Source: Marinobacter litoralis
Lineage (GTDB): Bacteria; Pseudomonadota; Gammaproteobacteria; Pseudomonadales; Oleiphilaceae
Assembly (NCBI RefSeq): GCF_016427555.1
Contig: NZ_JAELVS010000001.1
Location: forward strand, 868,001 to 932,000
Length of the DNA stretch: 64,000 bases
Direction: 5' to 3'
The position numbers and the translations under genes are program-made. This document shows positions 27,359 to 36,781 of the stretch, in pieces. The stretch's first letter is position 1. Each line of letters starts with the position of its first letter. Under the pieces are notes generated by a model that worked only from the letters and a program-made list of their open reading frames with translations, had not been told where the DNA came from and did no database searches.

Positions 27359-28656
27359 GCGGGCACCTCCGCCGCAAGGGTGTGGGCCGGTGCTTCGCTC
27401 AGAAGGCGACGGCTGACCTTGCCGTTGGGCAAACGCGGAATGGTTTCCACCTGCTCGATGAAGGCGGGTACCTGATGGGGCGACAGGTGATCCCGGCTCC
27501 ATTGTTTAAGCTGATCGATATCCAATTCGGAATCCGCCACAAAACGCAGGCACACTCGTTCGCCGGCAAAGCTGTCGGCTTGCTTGTAGGCCACCGCTTC
27601 CCGTATGCCCGGGTAGTTCAGGTATACATCCTCGACTGCGCCGGGGTACACGTTGATGCCCGCCACATTGATGGTGTCGTCGGTGCGCGCCAGAAAGTGC
27701 AACTGGCCGTGGGCATCGAAATAACCCAAATCCCGGGTATTAATCAGCTGGCCACTGCCTTTGATGGTAATCAGAACATCGTCAGGCTGTTCTTCAGAGG
27801 TGCCCGCATCCAGCGTCACATGGGGTAAGGGTGTGCCCAGCAATCCGGGTGTGGTCACGTTTGGGGTGAGTGCAACACAGCCGGCTTCCGAGCAACCGTA
27901 TTGCTGGCACAACCGTTGGCAACGCTCCCGCAGCTGGTTTAACACCGGGGCGGGCAAAGGCGCGCCGGACAGCATCACGGTATGCAGTGTTTCGCTTGGC
28001 GGCAGTATCCGGATTAACAGACTGACCAGTGTGGGGGAAGCATAAAGCAGATGCTCCGGCACCGAGCGCAGCTGCGACAAAATGAACCGGGGGTTCAGAT
28101 TGGTGACCACGTGCGGAGTGGCTCCGCGTTCCAGCGCGGCCAACACCCCGCAGATCAAACCGTAGGAATGGGTGACCGGGCAGGCCACCACCGGTGTAAG
28201 TGGCTGGGCTTCGGTGAAGTGGTCAACGTAGGCGCTTAGTTCCCGGTCGATATCCCGCCAGGAGCGGGCAATGGTTTTGGGCTTGCCGGTGGTGCCCGAG
28301 CTGAGCTGAATCAACTCGCCGCCCTTGCTCTGGACGGGAGTTGCGGAACTTTCGATAGGCTCGGGAGCGGCATCGCGCAGATTGTCACCGAACAGCAAAT
28401 GGCTGCAGCCGGTCTCTTTTGCCAACGTTTGTGCCGCTTGCCGGGGCGTGCCGGGATGAATGGGCAACACACTGGCTCCCAGCGGTTTCAGCCAAAGGCA
28501 CAGGGCCAGCCAGTGGGCGGTGTCTTGCAGGCAAACCGCCAAGCGGCAACTGGCCGGGCTTTGAAACGGGCCGGAGCCGACCAATGGCGCCACAATGCGG
28601 TCACAATCGTCCTGGCTGTAGGGAGTGTTATCAACGTAAAACAAAGGGCTGGTCAC
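27355..28656 (-). CDS. asbC: 3,4-dihydroxybenzoate–AMP ligase AsbC
   Basis: Adenylates 3,4-dihydroxybenzoate and loads it on AsbD. It is an ANL-superfamily ligase of 433 residues, on the short side for the superfamily as is Bacillus AsbC. The phosphate-binding loop is LSSGTTGKPKT (about 116–126), the adenine region is QQYGCSEAG, and the C-terminal catalytic Lys lies in LPNGKVSRR. Overlaps asbB and asbD by 4 bp each. Confidence 0.92.
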   Translation of the reverse strand: MTSPLFYVDNTPYSQDDCDRIVAPLVGSGPFQSPASCRLAVCLQDTAHWLALCLWLKPLGASVLPIHPGTPRQAAQTLAKETGCSHLLFGDNLRDAAPEPIESSATPVQSKGGELIQLSSGTTGKPKTIARSWRDIDRELSAYVDHFTEAQPLTPVVACPVTHSYGLICGVLAALERGATPHVVTNLNPRFILSQLRSVPEHLLYASPTLVSLLIRILPPSETLHTVMLSGAPLPAPVLNQLRERCQRLCQQYGCSEAGCVALTPNVTTPGLLGTPLPHVTLDAGTSEEQPDDVLITIKGSGQLINTRDLGYFDAHGQLHFLARTDDTINVAGINVYPGAVEDVYLNYPGIREAVAYKQADSFAGERVCLRFVADSELDIDQLKQWSRDHLSPHQVPAFIEQVETIPRLPNGKVSRRLLSEAPAHTLAAEVPA

Positions 28657-30479
28657 GAAAACCTCGCTTGCTGGTGATCGGTGAAAGAAGTGGTGGAACC
28701 GGGCGGGGTAACGGCCAAAGGATTGGGTACCCAGTGGCTTACATTGCCGGTGTCCGGTTGCAGTTTTCGGGTCAGTAGAGATTCGGTTTTCAGCCTCGGC
28801 TGGGCCCAGCCGAGCTGCGATAACCGGCGCTGAAGCTCCGGATGTTGCTGTGCGTATTGGTCCAGCAACCTGCGCACTTGGGCCCAGAACCGGGTCTCTG
28901 AAAATCCGTAGGCGTCTTCAAGCAGCAGCGCCAGTTCGCTGAGGTTGTAGATAAACAGAGTGTCCACGGCCAGCTCGCGCAGGGCTTCGGGCCCGGTCAT
29001 ACGGTAATACAGATCATCCGGTGCCCGGTCATAGCTGGCCTGGCGTTCGCCCAGATCTGGCTCTGGCGTGGTGGGTGCGAGATAGTTAAGGGCGTATTCC
29101 ACACTGTCGTGAAAATCCCGCAACAACAGCGCGTTGGGCCAGCCCTCGCGCATAATCAGCAGGCTGTTTTGGGCGTGGGCTTCCAGGCCAACACCGTGGG
29201 CGACCAGCATATGCCAGACCGGCAGAATCAGGGCCGAGAGCGTGGCGTTCAGCCAAGGCTCAAGGCCGTAACGCTGCACCCAGGGATCAATGAACGGCTG
29301 GCCGTCGGGTTGCCACTGAAACAGCGCATTCATCGGCACCGTCTGTTCCCCGTCGTTCAGCCGGGCACCCAGACTGGTGCGCCAGATGGCGGCCAGCTCA
29401 CCCTCAAGCGGGTGTTGCCCGGGTAGAGTGCCGGGCTGCGCAATGAAACTCAGGCTGGCGTACTCTGGCAACAGCCGCAGCGGGTAATCCCCAGACAGCC
29501 TTGGGTCTGACTCAACAATCGCTTCCAACCACCGGCTGATGGCGGGTGCAGACGGCACCGAATGCGGTTCCAGATGACGGCGGGATGAGGTGTTGTGAAT
29601 GCCCAGCGGCAGTTTGACGCACGCCTTGCAGGGACGGTTCAGGTTAAACAGCGAACGCAGTGACTGGCTCGGCTGATAACGGTCGCCCAGCGGCCCAAGG
29701 TAGCGGATGTCGAAATTTTCAAGTTGCCCGGCCAGTGCGCCGGAACTGAGGTGCCGCCACTGCCAGGGGTGAACGGGCATCGCACCGTAGTCTTGCCAGT
29801 CTATGCCCACCCGGTGAAATGCCGCGCGCAGCAGAAAAGCCATTTCTTCGCCCAGTTCCGCTTGCCAGAAATCCAGATCTGACGCGGGCAATTGGCTGGC
29901 CAGATGCCGGCGGGGTACGGCTACCCAGTGCAGCCGAAAGCCGGTGCTGGTTTCCGGGCTGTAGCGCATCAGATCGTCGGCTTCGAACCCCAGCCGGCTT
30001 TTGAAACACGGGTGGTAGGGATGCCCCTCGTGAATAGCCCGGTCCAGCGCCTCGCCGTGCAGGGCGCGCCGGTCATGCAGCGTGCGGGTTTGGTGGCTGG
30101 TTCGCAGCTGCTCCTCGTTGGCGATGGTCGCGTGCAATTCTTCCAGTAGCCGCTGGTGCTGGGAACGAGAGCCGGGCAGCTCCTGAATCAGGCCGGGTAA
30201 ATCCACGGTCACCGTGCGCTGGTTGCGCCGAAAACTCAGGGATTCGATGTCCAGGCGAACGCGACTGAACCCTCTTATCCGGCCCCGGCAGCGGGCCTGC
30301 AACGTGCCCACCGGAAATTCCAGCCACTGCCAGCCGCCGCTGCGGGAATCGGCTGTGTAACAGGGCACCAGGCCTTCAAACAGTAAGGCTTCCAGCAATT
30401 GCCGGAGCACTCTTTGGCGCGGAGTTTCCGACAATGCCGGGGCCAGAATCGTTTCGGCCACCGGATTACGCAGCGCCAT
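28653..30479 (-). CDS. asbB: Petrobactin synthetase AsbB (IucA/IucC family)
   Basis: NRPS-independent siderophore synthetase of 608 residues that adds the second spermidine arm to the citrate intermediate. Family marks: HPYHPCFKSRLGF near residue 155, MPVHPWQWRH near 240, and the C-terminal GVGLEAHAQNSLL. It overlaps asbA by 14 bp and asbC by 4 bp. The order, next to AsbA, matches the Bacillus cluster. Confidence 0.92.
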   Translation of the reverse strand: MALRNPVAETILAPALSETPRQRVLRQLLEALLFEGLVPCYTADSRSGGWQWLEFPVGTLQARCRGRIRGFSRVRLDIESLSFRRNQRTVTVDLPGLIQELPGSRSQHQRLLEELHATIANEEQLRTSHQTRTLHDRRALHGEALDRAIHEGHPYHPCFKSRLGFEADDLMRYSPETSTGFRLHWVAVPRRHLASQLPASDLDFWQAELGEEMAFLLRAAFHRVGIDWQDYGAMPVHPWQWRHLSSGALAGQLENFDIRYLGPLGDRYQPSQSLRSLFNLNRPCKACVKLPLGIHNTSSRRHLEPHSVPSAPAISRWLEAIVESDPRLSGDYPLRLLPEYASLSFIAQPGTLPGQHPLEGELAAIWRTSLGARLNDGEQTVPMNALFQWQPDGQPFIDPWVQRYGLEPWLNATLSALILPVWHMLVAHGVGLEAHAQNSLLIMREGWPNALLLRDFHDSVEYALNYLAPTTPEPDLGERQASYDRAPDDLYYRMTGPEALRELAVDTLFIYNLSELALLLEDAYGFSETRFWAQVRRLLDQYAQQHPELQRRLSQLGWAQPRLKTESLLTRKLQPDTGNVSHWVPNPLAVTPPGSTTSFTDHQQARFS

Positions 30480-32283
30480 GGTGTACCTCCGCGGTGTGTT
30501 TACGAAGGTCGCGGGGCGCGGTGGTTTGCACCCGGCGGCACAGCGGGTTAGGAATGCTGGTATACACCGCCATTTCCAGTTCGGCGTTCAGCTCATCAAC
30601 ATCGTGCACGCGGGTCAGCAGGTTGCCTTTGTAGGGCAGGCAGCTGTCTTCCAACAACATGGCCACCAACGGGCGTGCCGGACCATCAAGTCGCGCCAGT
30701 TCCGCCTGCAGAAAACCCCGCAATTGCCGTAGCAGCACCGCCTCTGAAACCAGCCCGTCGGCACCAAAACGCGCGATCACCGAGAACAGCTGATTCACAA
30801 TCAGGTAATAGCAAAAACGATCGCGGATCATCGCGTCCCGATAGAACAGCTCTGGGGTTCGGATAACGTCCGGGCAAAGTTCGGTCAGCGCTGCGCGCCG
30901 GCTTTCCGACAGGTAGTAGCCTTGGTTATCCCGGTAGTAGTAGATGTCCGGGTAACCGCCACGAAGATCCAGCAGGCTGTTCTGTTGGTGGGCTTCCAGG
31001 GCAATGCCGTGCTCGTCATAGAGCCGAAGTGCCGGCGCAATCGCGCAGCTGAGGTAATGCTGGAACCAGTCCTGGCTGACCGAGGCCAGACTGCGGTTTT
31101 CGTTCAGGGCCAAACCTTCAATCAAGCTCAGTAAACGGGAATTGCGCCCCGGCAGAGGGTCTTGGGTGAGGGCGGCAATGCTGACGACATCTTCGTTCTG
31201 CCCCTCGATGAACGGGTTTTCCCGGAAAATCACTTCAAACCCGCTTTCAGTCTGCCCGGGCAGGTTCACCGTTAAGTAGGCGGGGTCCTGCAGGATACGG
31301 AACCTGGGCTCGCTTTCGGCAAAACCGGTTTGCGCCAACAGTCGTGCCATCACTACGCCAGCGCGCAGCTCGGGCACCTTGTTCACCCGCAACGAATTGG
31401 TCACCTTGACCGGAATGGAGAACTTCAGCATCCAGTCTGCCTGGTCGCTGTATAACGTCCGCACCGAAGAGGTGGCTGCGAACTCTGGCCCCAGCGCCCC
31501 AAGGGGCAGAATCACACCGTCCTGAATGGCATTTTGTACCGCCGGTTGCAGTAATAACCACTGGGCCTGCAGCGGGTGGGCCGGCAGCAGCAGGTAGTTT
31601 TCGGGCAGGTTCAGCGAGGCGTGGCTGCCGTTTATCAGTAACTCTGCCATCGTGCTGGCGGGCAACGGGGTGGCGGAATCTTCCACCACACAGGATGTGT
31701 GCGCCATGAAGTAGTGCAGCTGAAACCGGCCTGCCAGTTCCGGGGCGTAGGCATCTTGCTGCCATTCCGACATGCCTTGGCGGCTTTTCGGGGTCGGGTG
31801 GCTGGCGTGGCCGAACAACAGGGATTGCTCGGTTTCAAGAAAGTGGTTCAGGTAAAGGCTCGGGTCGTGCCGGCGTTTGTCAATGTAGCGGGTCATCACC
31901 CCGTAGCTGTCGGTCAGCCGGTGCAGCAACTCCAGCTCCCGCAGTTTGCGCAGCTCTGGCACCATTCCGGCAGAACGGGCGTAAAGCTCCCGCACCAGCA
32001 GGCACATGGCCTGAAACGGCTCAATCTCGGCCCAGCAATAGCGACCGTTCAGCCACTGGTACACCTTGCCGTAGCGGTGGCGGCCCAGGTCGGAATGGTA
32101 AAGGATGTCGATGGCAAGGCGAGAGCGCTGGCTTTCAAGCGAAAGCTCGCACGTCCATTGGCTGGCTTGGCGGGTAGAGGCTTGATTTTCCCGCCACTGG
32201 CCGGGGTCTACCTCCTGCAGATAACCATGAAGAAAAGCCTGAAGGCTGGCCTGTTCGGCAATCGCGCGGGCGGACGGTCCCAT
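30466..32283 (-). CDS. asbA: Petrobactin synthetase AsbA (IucA/IucC family)
   Basis: First citrate-condensing NIS synthetase (605 residues; Bacillus AsbA is about 602). It couples citrate to spermidine or its dihydroxybenzoyl form. Conserved blocks: GHASHPTPKSRQG, LPAHPLQAQWLLLQP, SSVRTLYSDQADWMLKFSIPVKVTNSLR and GIALEAHQQNSLL. First gene of a tightly overlapped asbABCDEF operon. Its promoter lies within 32284–32369, which holds a Fur-like box and an ATGTAA direct repeat. Confidence 0.93.
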   Translation of the reverse strand: MGPSARAIAEQASLQAFLHGYLQEVDPGQWRENQASTRQASQWTCELSLESQRSRLAIDILYHSDLGRHRYGKVYQWLNGRYCWAEIEPFQAMCLLVRELYARSAGMVPELRKLRELELLHRLTDSYGVMTRYIDKRRHDPSLYLNHFLETEQSLLFGHASHPTPKSRQGMSEWQQDAYAPELAGRFQLHYFMAHTSCVVEDSATPLPASTMAELLINGSHASLNLPENYLLLPAHPLQAQWLLLQPAVQNAIQDGVILPLGALGPEFAATSSVRTLYSDQADWMLKFSIPVKVTNSLRVNKVPELRAGVVMARLLAQTGFAESEPRFRILQDPAYLTVNLPGQTESGFEVIFRENPFIEGQNEDVVSIAALTQDPLPGRNSRLLSLIEGLALNENRSLASVSQDWFQHYLSCAIAPALRLYDEHGIALEAHQQNSLLDLRGGYPDIYYYRDNQGYYLSESRRAALTELCPDVIRTPELFYRDAMIRDRFCYYLIVNQLFSVIARFGADGLVSEAVLLRQLRGFLQAELARLDGPARPLVAMLLEDSCLPYKGNLLTRVHDVDELNAELEMAVYTSIPNPLCRRVQTTAPRDLRKHTAEVHHGAA

Positions 32284-32317
32284 GTCGGCACTCCAAAGTC
32301 AGAATTTGGAGTCAATC

Positions 32318-32338
32318 TAAATGAGAATTATCCGCAAT
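32318..32338 (-). promoter_or_regulatory. Fur-like box before asbA
   Basis: Contains AAATGAGAATTATCC on the plus strand, matching the Fur consensus core. Read on the minus strand, it covers a GATAAT hexamer that could be the asbA -10 element. It ends 35 bp before the asbA ATG, so Fur binding would block transcription. Confidence 0.65.
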
Positions 32339-32348
32339 TGAAATGTAT

Positions 32349-32363
32349 TTACATCTTTTACAT
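32349..32363 (-). promoter_or_regulatory. Direct repeat ATGTAA-N3-ATGTAA upstream of asbA
   Basis: On the asbA strand two ATGTAA copies start 9 bp apart, as in the TonB receptor promoter, and in the same direction relative to the gene. The second copy ends 16 bp before a GATAAT -10 candidate, so a bound activator would sit over the -35 region. Probable site for the orphan response regulator (inference). Confidence 0.55.
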
Positions 32364-32369
32364 TTGCCG

Positions 32370-33737
32370 TCAGGCCGTACCGGACATGACCAAACGCTGG
32401 GGCCGGAAGCGCAGAAACAACGCCAGCGCGAGCCCAAACGTCAGCCATTCGGCCATGGGCAGCGCCAACAGCAGGGGCCAGTCTGGTGCAAAACGGGCGA
32501 TGCCTACCAGCAACAGCGCCGGCAGAACCAAACTGCGGGAGAAGGCCACCACCGCTGAGGGCAGAGGTTGGTGGGTGGCGGTCAGATACACCGACAGCAA
32601 CACGTTGATGCCGTTCACCAAAAACAGCGGCCAGAGAATGGTCAGATACTGATCGGCCAGCTGTGCCGTGGCCGGGTCGGCCGAGGTGTCGAGGAACAAC
32701 CGAACCACATCGTTGCCGAATAACCACACAACACCCACAAGGGTTAATGCCAAGGTCAGAATCACCGTGGCCCCGCAGCCCATGAACCGGCGAATGCGCT
32801 CGGCGTTACCGGCGCCGAGGTTGTGGCTGATCAACACGTGCATGGCGTCTGAAATGCCGTAAAACACCATCAGGCTGAGGAAGATCAGGTAATTCACCAC
32901 CGTAAACGCGGCCACACCGGCCAGCCCCTGAGAGGTCATCAGCAGCCAGTTGATCAACAGCATCACCAAGCCCACCGACATCTCGTTGATCCACTCCGAC
33001 ACACCGTTGGCGAAGGCTTTAGCCACTTCGCGCCAGTTCTGTTGCCGCAGCCGGAACATCAGCTTGCGCGACGGTTTGGCAAAGTACCGCGCCAACACCG
33101 CAAATTGCAGCACCTGCGCCATACCGGTGGCGATCGCGGCACCGCGCAGACCGTAGTCCAGATAGCCCACCAGCAGAGCGTCCAGCACAATGTTGGCGGC
33201 TGCGCCCAGCACCAGCGCTGTGGTGGCCAGCCCGGGAAAACCGTCTACCCGCACGAAGTAATACAACACCATGGTGAACAGCTGCAGCACCATCACCCAG
33301 ATGATCACCAGGTAGTACTCGGACATCAGCGGGAAGACGTCGGGGGAGGCGCCGAGTACCCGGTAGATGGACTCGTGAAACAGCATCCCGGCCAGCGCGC
33401 CGGTCAGCGCCAGCACCAGCGTGGCCGTCAGGCATTTACTGAAGATCGCGGAAGCTGCAGGTTGATTGCCTTCGCCCAGATAACGGCCGGCCCGCACGGT
33501 GCCGCCAATGGCCAAAGCCAGCGCCAGCCCGAACAGCAGGGTAAACCAGGGAATCAGCAGGTTCAGTGCGGCCAGTGCATCAGCACCGGCAAAGTTGCCG
33601 ATGAAAATGCCATCCACAATATTGGCCGTGGTCAGCGCCAGCAGCCCGGCCACCGAGGGCAGGGCATAGCGGAAAAAGGCCGGCCAATAAGGGCCGGCCA
33701 GAATTGGGTCGTTGGCTTCTTCGCTGGGGCGGGTCAT
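32370..33737 (-). CDS. MATE-family multidrug/toxin efflux protein
   Basis: Inner-membrane antiporter of 455 residues with about 12 helices and the MATE pattern (FFRYALPSVAGLLALTTANIVDGIFIGNF, NLLIPWFTLLFGLALALAIGG). I start at 33737 (GGAAG upstream); the longer open frame runs into trpC. It follows trpC by 22 bp on the same strand, so it can be read from the trp promoter, and it lies just upstream of asbA. Petrobactin export is a possible role, from position only. Drug export or another substrate is equally possible. Confidence 0.88.
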   Translation of the reverse strand: MTRPSEEANDPILAGPYWPAFFRYALPSVAGLLALTTANIVDGIFIGNFAGADALAALNLLIPWFTLLFGLALALAIGGTVRAGRYLGEGNQPAASAIFSKCLTATLVLALTGALAGMLFHESIYRVLGASPDVFPLMSEYYLVIIWVMVLQLFTMVLYYFVRVDGFPGLATTALVLGAAANIVLDALLVGYLDYGLRGAAIATGMAQVLQFAVLARYFAKPSRKLMFRLRQQNWREVAKAFANGVSEWINEMSVGLVMLLINWLLMTSQGLAGVAAFTVVNYLIFLSLMVFYGISDAMHVLISHNLGAGNAERIRRFMGCGATVILTLALTLVGVVWLFGNDVVRLFLDTSADPATAQLADQYLTILWPLFLVNGINVLLSVYLTATHQPLPSAVVAFSRSLVLPALLLVGIARFAPDWPLLLALPMAEWLTFGLALALFLRFRPQRLVMSGTA

Positions 33738-33759
33738 TGCACTTCCATGGCTGGAGGAA

Positions 33760-34572
33760 TCAGCTGAACAGTTCTTGCAGTTTTTCTCCGGGGTCTGGCG
33801 CACGCATGAACGATTCGCCAATCAGGAACCCGTAAATGCCGCGCTCGGTCATCGCCTGCACGTCTGCCCGGGTCATGATGCCGCTTTCGGTAATGGCCAA
33901 ACGGTCAGAGCCAATGCGCTGATACAGATCGAAGGTGGTGTCCAGCGACACCTCAAAGGTGTGCAGGTTGCGGTTGTTGATGCCCACCAGAGGTGTGCTC
34001 AGGGTCAGGGCATCGTCCATCTCTTCGCCGTTGTGCACTTCCACCAGCACATCCAGCCCGATCTCGTGGGCGATGCCTTCCAGTTCCTGCATCTGGTCTT
34101 TGGTCAGGCAGGCGGCAATCAGCAGAATGCAGTCGGCCCCGATGGCGCGGCTTTCGTACACCTGATAGGGCGCGACCATGAAATCCTTGCGAATCACCGG
34201 CAGGCTGCAAGCCGCTCGGGCCGCTTTCAGATAGTCTTCGTGGCCCTGAAAGAAGTCTTGGTCAGTGAGCACTGACAAGCAGGCCGCGCCGCCTTTCTCG
34301 TAGCTTTCAGCAATGGCTTCTGGCTCGAACGGGTCGCGCAGAATGCCCTTGCTGGGGGAGGCTTTCTTGATCTCGGCAATCACCGCCGCTTGCTGCTGTT
34401 CAATGCGCGCACGCAGAGCATTCGCGAAGCCCCGCGCTGGCGGCTGATCACCCGCCATGGCTTTGAGGTCTGCAATGGTGGTTTTGGGTTTGCGCTCGTC
34501 CACTTCCTGCCATTTGCGGTCAACAATCTTGCGCAGAATGGTGGGGGTACGGTCATTGTGCCTATTGGTCAT
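33760..34572 (-). CDS. trpC: Indole-3-glycerol phosphate synthase
   Basis: Closes the indole ring in tryptophan synthesis. A 270-residue TIM barrel with [11 protein letters not shown] (catalytic Lys), [24 protein letters not shown] and ITESGI blocks. Start at 34572 with GAGG upstream, 7 bp after trpD. The open frame extends 75 bp further but overlaps trpD. Confidence 0.96.
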   Translation of the reverse strand: MTNRHNDRTPTILRKIVDRKWQEVDERKPKTTIADLKAMAGDQPPARGFANALRARIEQQQAAVIAEIKKASPSKGILRDPFEPEAIAESYEKGGAACLSVLTDQDFFQGHEDYLKAARAACSLPVIRKDFMVAPYQVYESRAIGADCILLIAACLTKDQMQELEGIAHEIGLDVLVEVHNGEEMDDALTLSTPLVGINNRNLHTFEVSLDTTFDLYQRIGSDRLAITESGIMTRADVQAMTERGIYGFLIGESFMRAPDPGEKLQELFS

Positions 34573-34579
34573 TGCAGCC

Positions 34580-35608
34580 TCAGAAACATTGGGAGAAATC
34601 GGCAAGTTCAGACATCTTGCCCGCAGCCAAGCCAGAGCCCATGGCATCCAGCGCCATCTCTACGCCCATTTGTGGCGTGTTGGCCAGCCCGGCAATATAA
34701 ATCGCCGCACCGGCGTTCAGAGCAATCATATCGCGGGCTTTCTCGGTGGTTTCGTCGTGCTGACGACCGAAGGCGGCGCGGATCAGTTTGAGGGATTCTT
34801 CAGAGGAATCCACGGTCAGGCCCACCAGAGTCTGGCTCTTGATGCCCAGATCTTCCGGGGTGATGCTGTATTCGGTGATGGCGCCGTCTTTCAGTTCGGC
34901 CACGTAGGTCTCGGTGGCCAGGCTGATTTCATCCAGCCCGTCTTTCGAGTGCACCACCATGATGTGCTCGGCGCCCAAACGCTGCATGACTTCCGCCATC
35001 GGGCGGCACAGGGCTTTGGTGAACACACCGATCAGCTGGCGCTTGACGCCCGCCGGGTTGGTCATCGGGCCGAGGATGTTGAAGATGGTCCGGCAACCCA
35101 GTTCTTTACGGGGGCCAATGGCATGCTTCATGGCGCCGTGGTGAGACGGAGCGAACATAAAGCCCACGCCGATTTCTTCCACGCAGCGGGCAACTTCTTC
35201 CGGTGACATGTTCAGATTTACACCGGCTTTCTCGATCAAATCGGCACTGCCGCTTTTGGATGAAACACCCCGGTTACCGTGCTTGGCCACGTTTCCACCG
35301 GCCGCAGCCACCACAAACGAAGCCGCCGACGATACGTTGAACAGGTTTGCGCCATCGCCACCGGTACCCACGATATCCACAAGTGGTTCGGCCTTGATAT
35401 CCACCTTGGTAACCAGCTCCCGCATGACTTCGGTAGCGCCGGTAATCTCGTCGATGGTTTCGCTCTTCAGGCGCAACCCCATCAGAAAAGCGCCTACCTG
35501 TGCATCGGTGGCTTCGCCTTTCATCACGATGCGCATCACATCCTTCATTTCCTCACGGGACAAATCCAGATTGGCAGCAATGCGGTCTAGGGCTTGTTTC
35601 ATATCCAT
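34580..35608 (-). CDS. trpD: Anthranilate phosphoribosyltransferase
   Basis: Transfers phosphoribose to anthranilate. 342 residues with [17 protein letters not shown] (PRPP loop), [15 protein letters not shown] and the second metal-binding [13 protein letters not shown] precedes the ATG. Central gene of trpGDC. Confidence 0.96.
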   Translation of the reverse strand: MDMKQALDRIAANLDLSREEMKDVMRIVMKGEATDAQVGAFLMGLRLKSETIDEITGATEVMRELVTKVDIKAEPLVDIVGTGGDGANLFNVSSAASFVVAAAGGNVAKHGNRGVSSKSGSADLIEKAGVNLNMSPEEVARCVEEIGVGFMFAPSHHGAMKHAIGPRKELGCRTIFNILGPMTNPAGVKRQLIGVFTKALCRPMAEVMQRLGAEHIMVVHSKDGLDEISLATETYVAELKDGAITEYSITPEDLGIKSQTLVGLTVDSSEESLKLIRAAFGRQHDETTEKARDMIALNAGAAIYIAGLANTPQMGVEMALDAMGSGLAAGKMSELADFSQCF

Positions 35609-35624
35609 GCGTGGGTGTCCTTTC

Positions 35625-36203
35625 TTATGATTTGAGGAAGTTGCGCAGCAATTCGTGGCCTTGCTCGGTCATGATCGACTCGGGGTGGAACTGCACGCCT
35701 TCAATCGGCAAAGTCTTGTGGCGCACGCCCATGATTTCTTCGATAGAGCCGTCTTCGTTGCGGGTCCAGGCGGTCACTTCCAGGCAGTCCGGCAGGGTGT
35801 TCTGATCAATCACCAGACTGTGGTAACGGGTGGCCTGCAGCGGGTTGTTCAAGCCCCGGAACACGCCTGTGTCTTTGTGGTAAACGGGGGATACCTTGCC
35901 GTGCATCACACGCCCGGCGCGAATGGTGTCGCCGCCAAACACCTGCCCGATGGACTGATGACCCAGGCAAATACCCAGAATCGGAAGCTTGCCGGCAAAA
36001 TGGCGAATGGCTTCCATGGAAATGCCTGCTTCATTCGGGGTGCAGGGGCCGGGAGAAATCACCAGCCGTTCCGGGTTCAGCGCCTCGATTTCCTCAATGG
36101 TGATCTCATCGTTCCGGTGCACCTGAACCTCGGTACCCAGCTCGGCCAGATACTGGACAATGTTGTAGGTGAAGGAATCGTAGTTATCAATCATCAGCAG
36201 CAT
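35625..36203 (-). CDS. trpG: Anthranilate synthase glutamine amidotransferase subunit
   Basis: Supplies ammonia to TrpE by hydrolysing glutamine. 192 residues with [16 protein letters not shown], the PGPCTP oxyanion segment, catalytic Cys in GICLGHQ and the His/Glu pair in QFHPES. Start at 36203 fits the family N-terminus; the ribosome site is weak. The partner trpE lies 10 kb away across accessory DNA, the same separation as in Pseudomonas aeruginosa. Confidence 0.95.
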   Translation of the reverse strand: MLLMIDNYDSFTYNIVQYLAELGTEVQVHRNDEITIEEIEALNPERLVISPGPCTPNEAGISMEAIRHFAGKLPILGICLGHQSIGQVFGGDTIRAGRVMHGKVSPVYHKDTGVFRGLNNPLQATRYHSLVIDQNTLPDCLEVTAWTRNEDGSIEEIMGVRHKTLPIEGVQFHPESIMTEQGHELLRNFLKS

Positions 36204-36316
36204 AGCGATCGGGACCGTATGTTCTAGCAGTGGATGTGTTCGCCATGCGGGCGGTGCTGTGTATAAACGCGATTCACAGCGCACATTGCCGGAGGTTTGG
36301 CGCAAACAGACTGGGG

Positions 36317-36345
36317 ATTATTGCAGCCCACCGGCTTGGGTACAA
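36317..36345 (-). promoter_or_regulatory. Sigma-70 promoter for trpGDC
   Basis: On the minus strand TTGTAC and AATAAT are separated by 17 bp, giving a start about 105 nt before trpG. A short ORF in the leader has no tryptophan codon, so a classical leader-peptide attenuator is not seen. A GCCGGC hairpin (36352–36369) just upstream may end the preceding gene. Confidence 0.6.
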
Positions 36346-36370
36346 TATGGGGCCGGCGGGGAGGCCGGCA

Positions 36371-36757
36371 TTAAAGCTCGGCCTGAAGGTCAAAATGCCG
36401 TGCCGAGGCGCGCAGGGTTTCCACATGCACGTGGCGGCAATCCAGCGCAAAACGTTTCGCTGCCTCGGCCAGTGAGGCTTTGATTTGGCTGTAGGCTTCT
36501 TCCTCATTTTCGGGCAGTACCGACAGCATCAGGCTGATCACCGGCTCTTTGTGGATAACTCCCTCATAGGCGGTTTTGAATTCCTGGCCATCCTCGGCCC
36601 AGAACCCGGTTAGCGTTGCGCTGTCGGAAGAGTGCAGCACCGTGGCCCCACCAAATCGCCGCGACAGCTGGCCCGCCACAAAGTCGCCGACCTCGGCCAT
36701 TTTCTCCGGGCTGATCGAGAACAGCACCAAAAAGCGGATACGAGCATTGTCTGTCAT
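36371..36757 (-). CDS. Hypothetical protein (128 aa)
   Basis: I do not recognise this family. Soluble alpha/beta protein without signal or membrane segment. The start (36757) has AAGG 8 bp upstream. It follows the 453-residue membrane protein gene by 24 bp on the same strand, so the two probably work together. Base composition resembles the core genes. Confidence 0.7.
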   Translation of the reverse strand: MTDNARIRFLVLFSISPEKMAEVGDFVAGQLSRRFGGATVLHSSDSATLTGFWAEDGQEFKTAYEGVIHKEPVISLMLSVLPENEEEAYSQIKASLAEAAKRFALDCRHVHVETLRASARHFDLQAEL

Positions 36758-36781
36758 GGTTGAAACCTTATTATTCGCGAA

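Noticed and set aside
31699..32652. 317-residue plus-strand frame across the asbA promoter
   Set aside because: It runs antisense to asbA and the MATE gene and would cross the Fur-like box; no family pattern.
36204..36310. Leader-peptide attenuator before trpG
   Set aside because: A short leader ORF exists but has no tryptophan codons, and no terminator hairpin with a T-tract follows.
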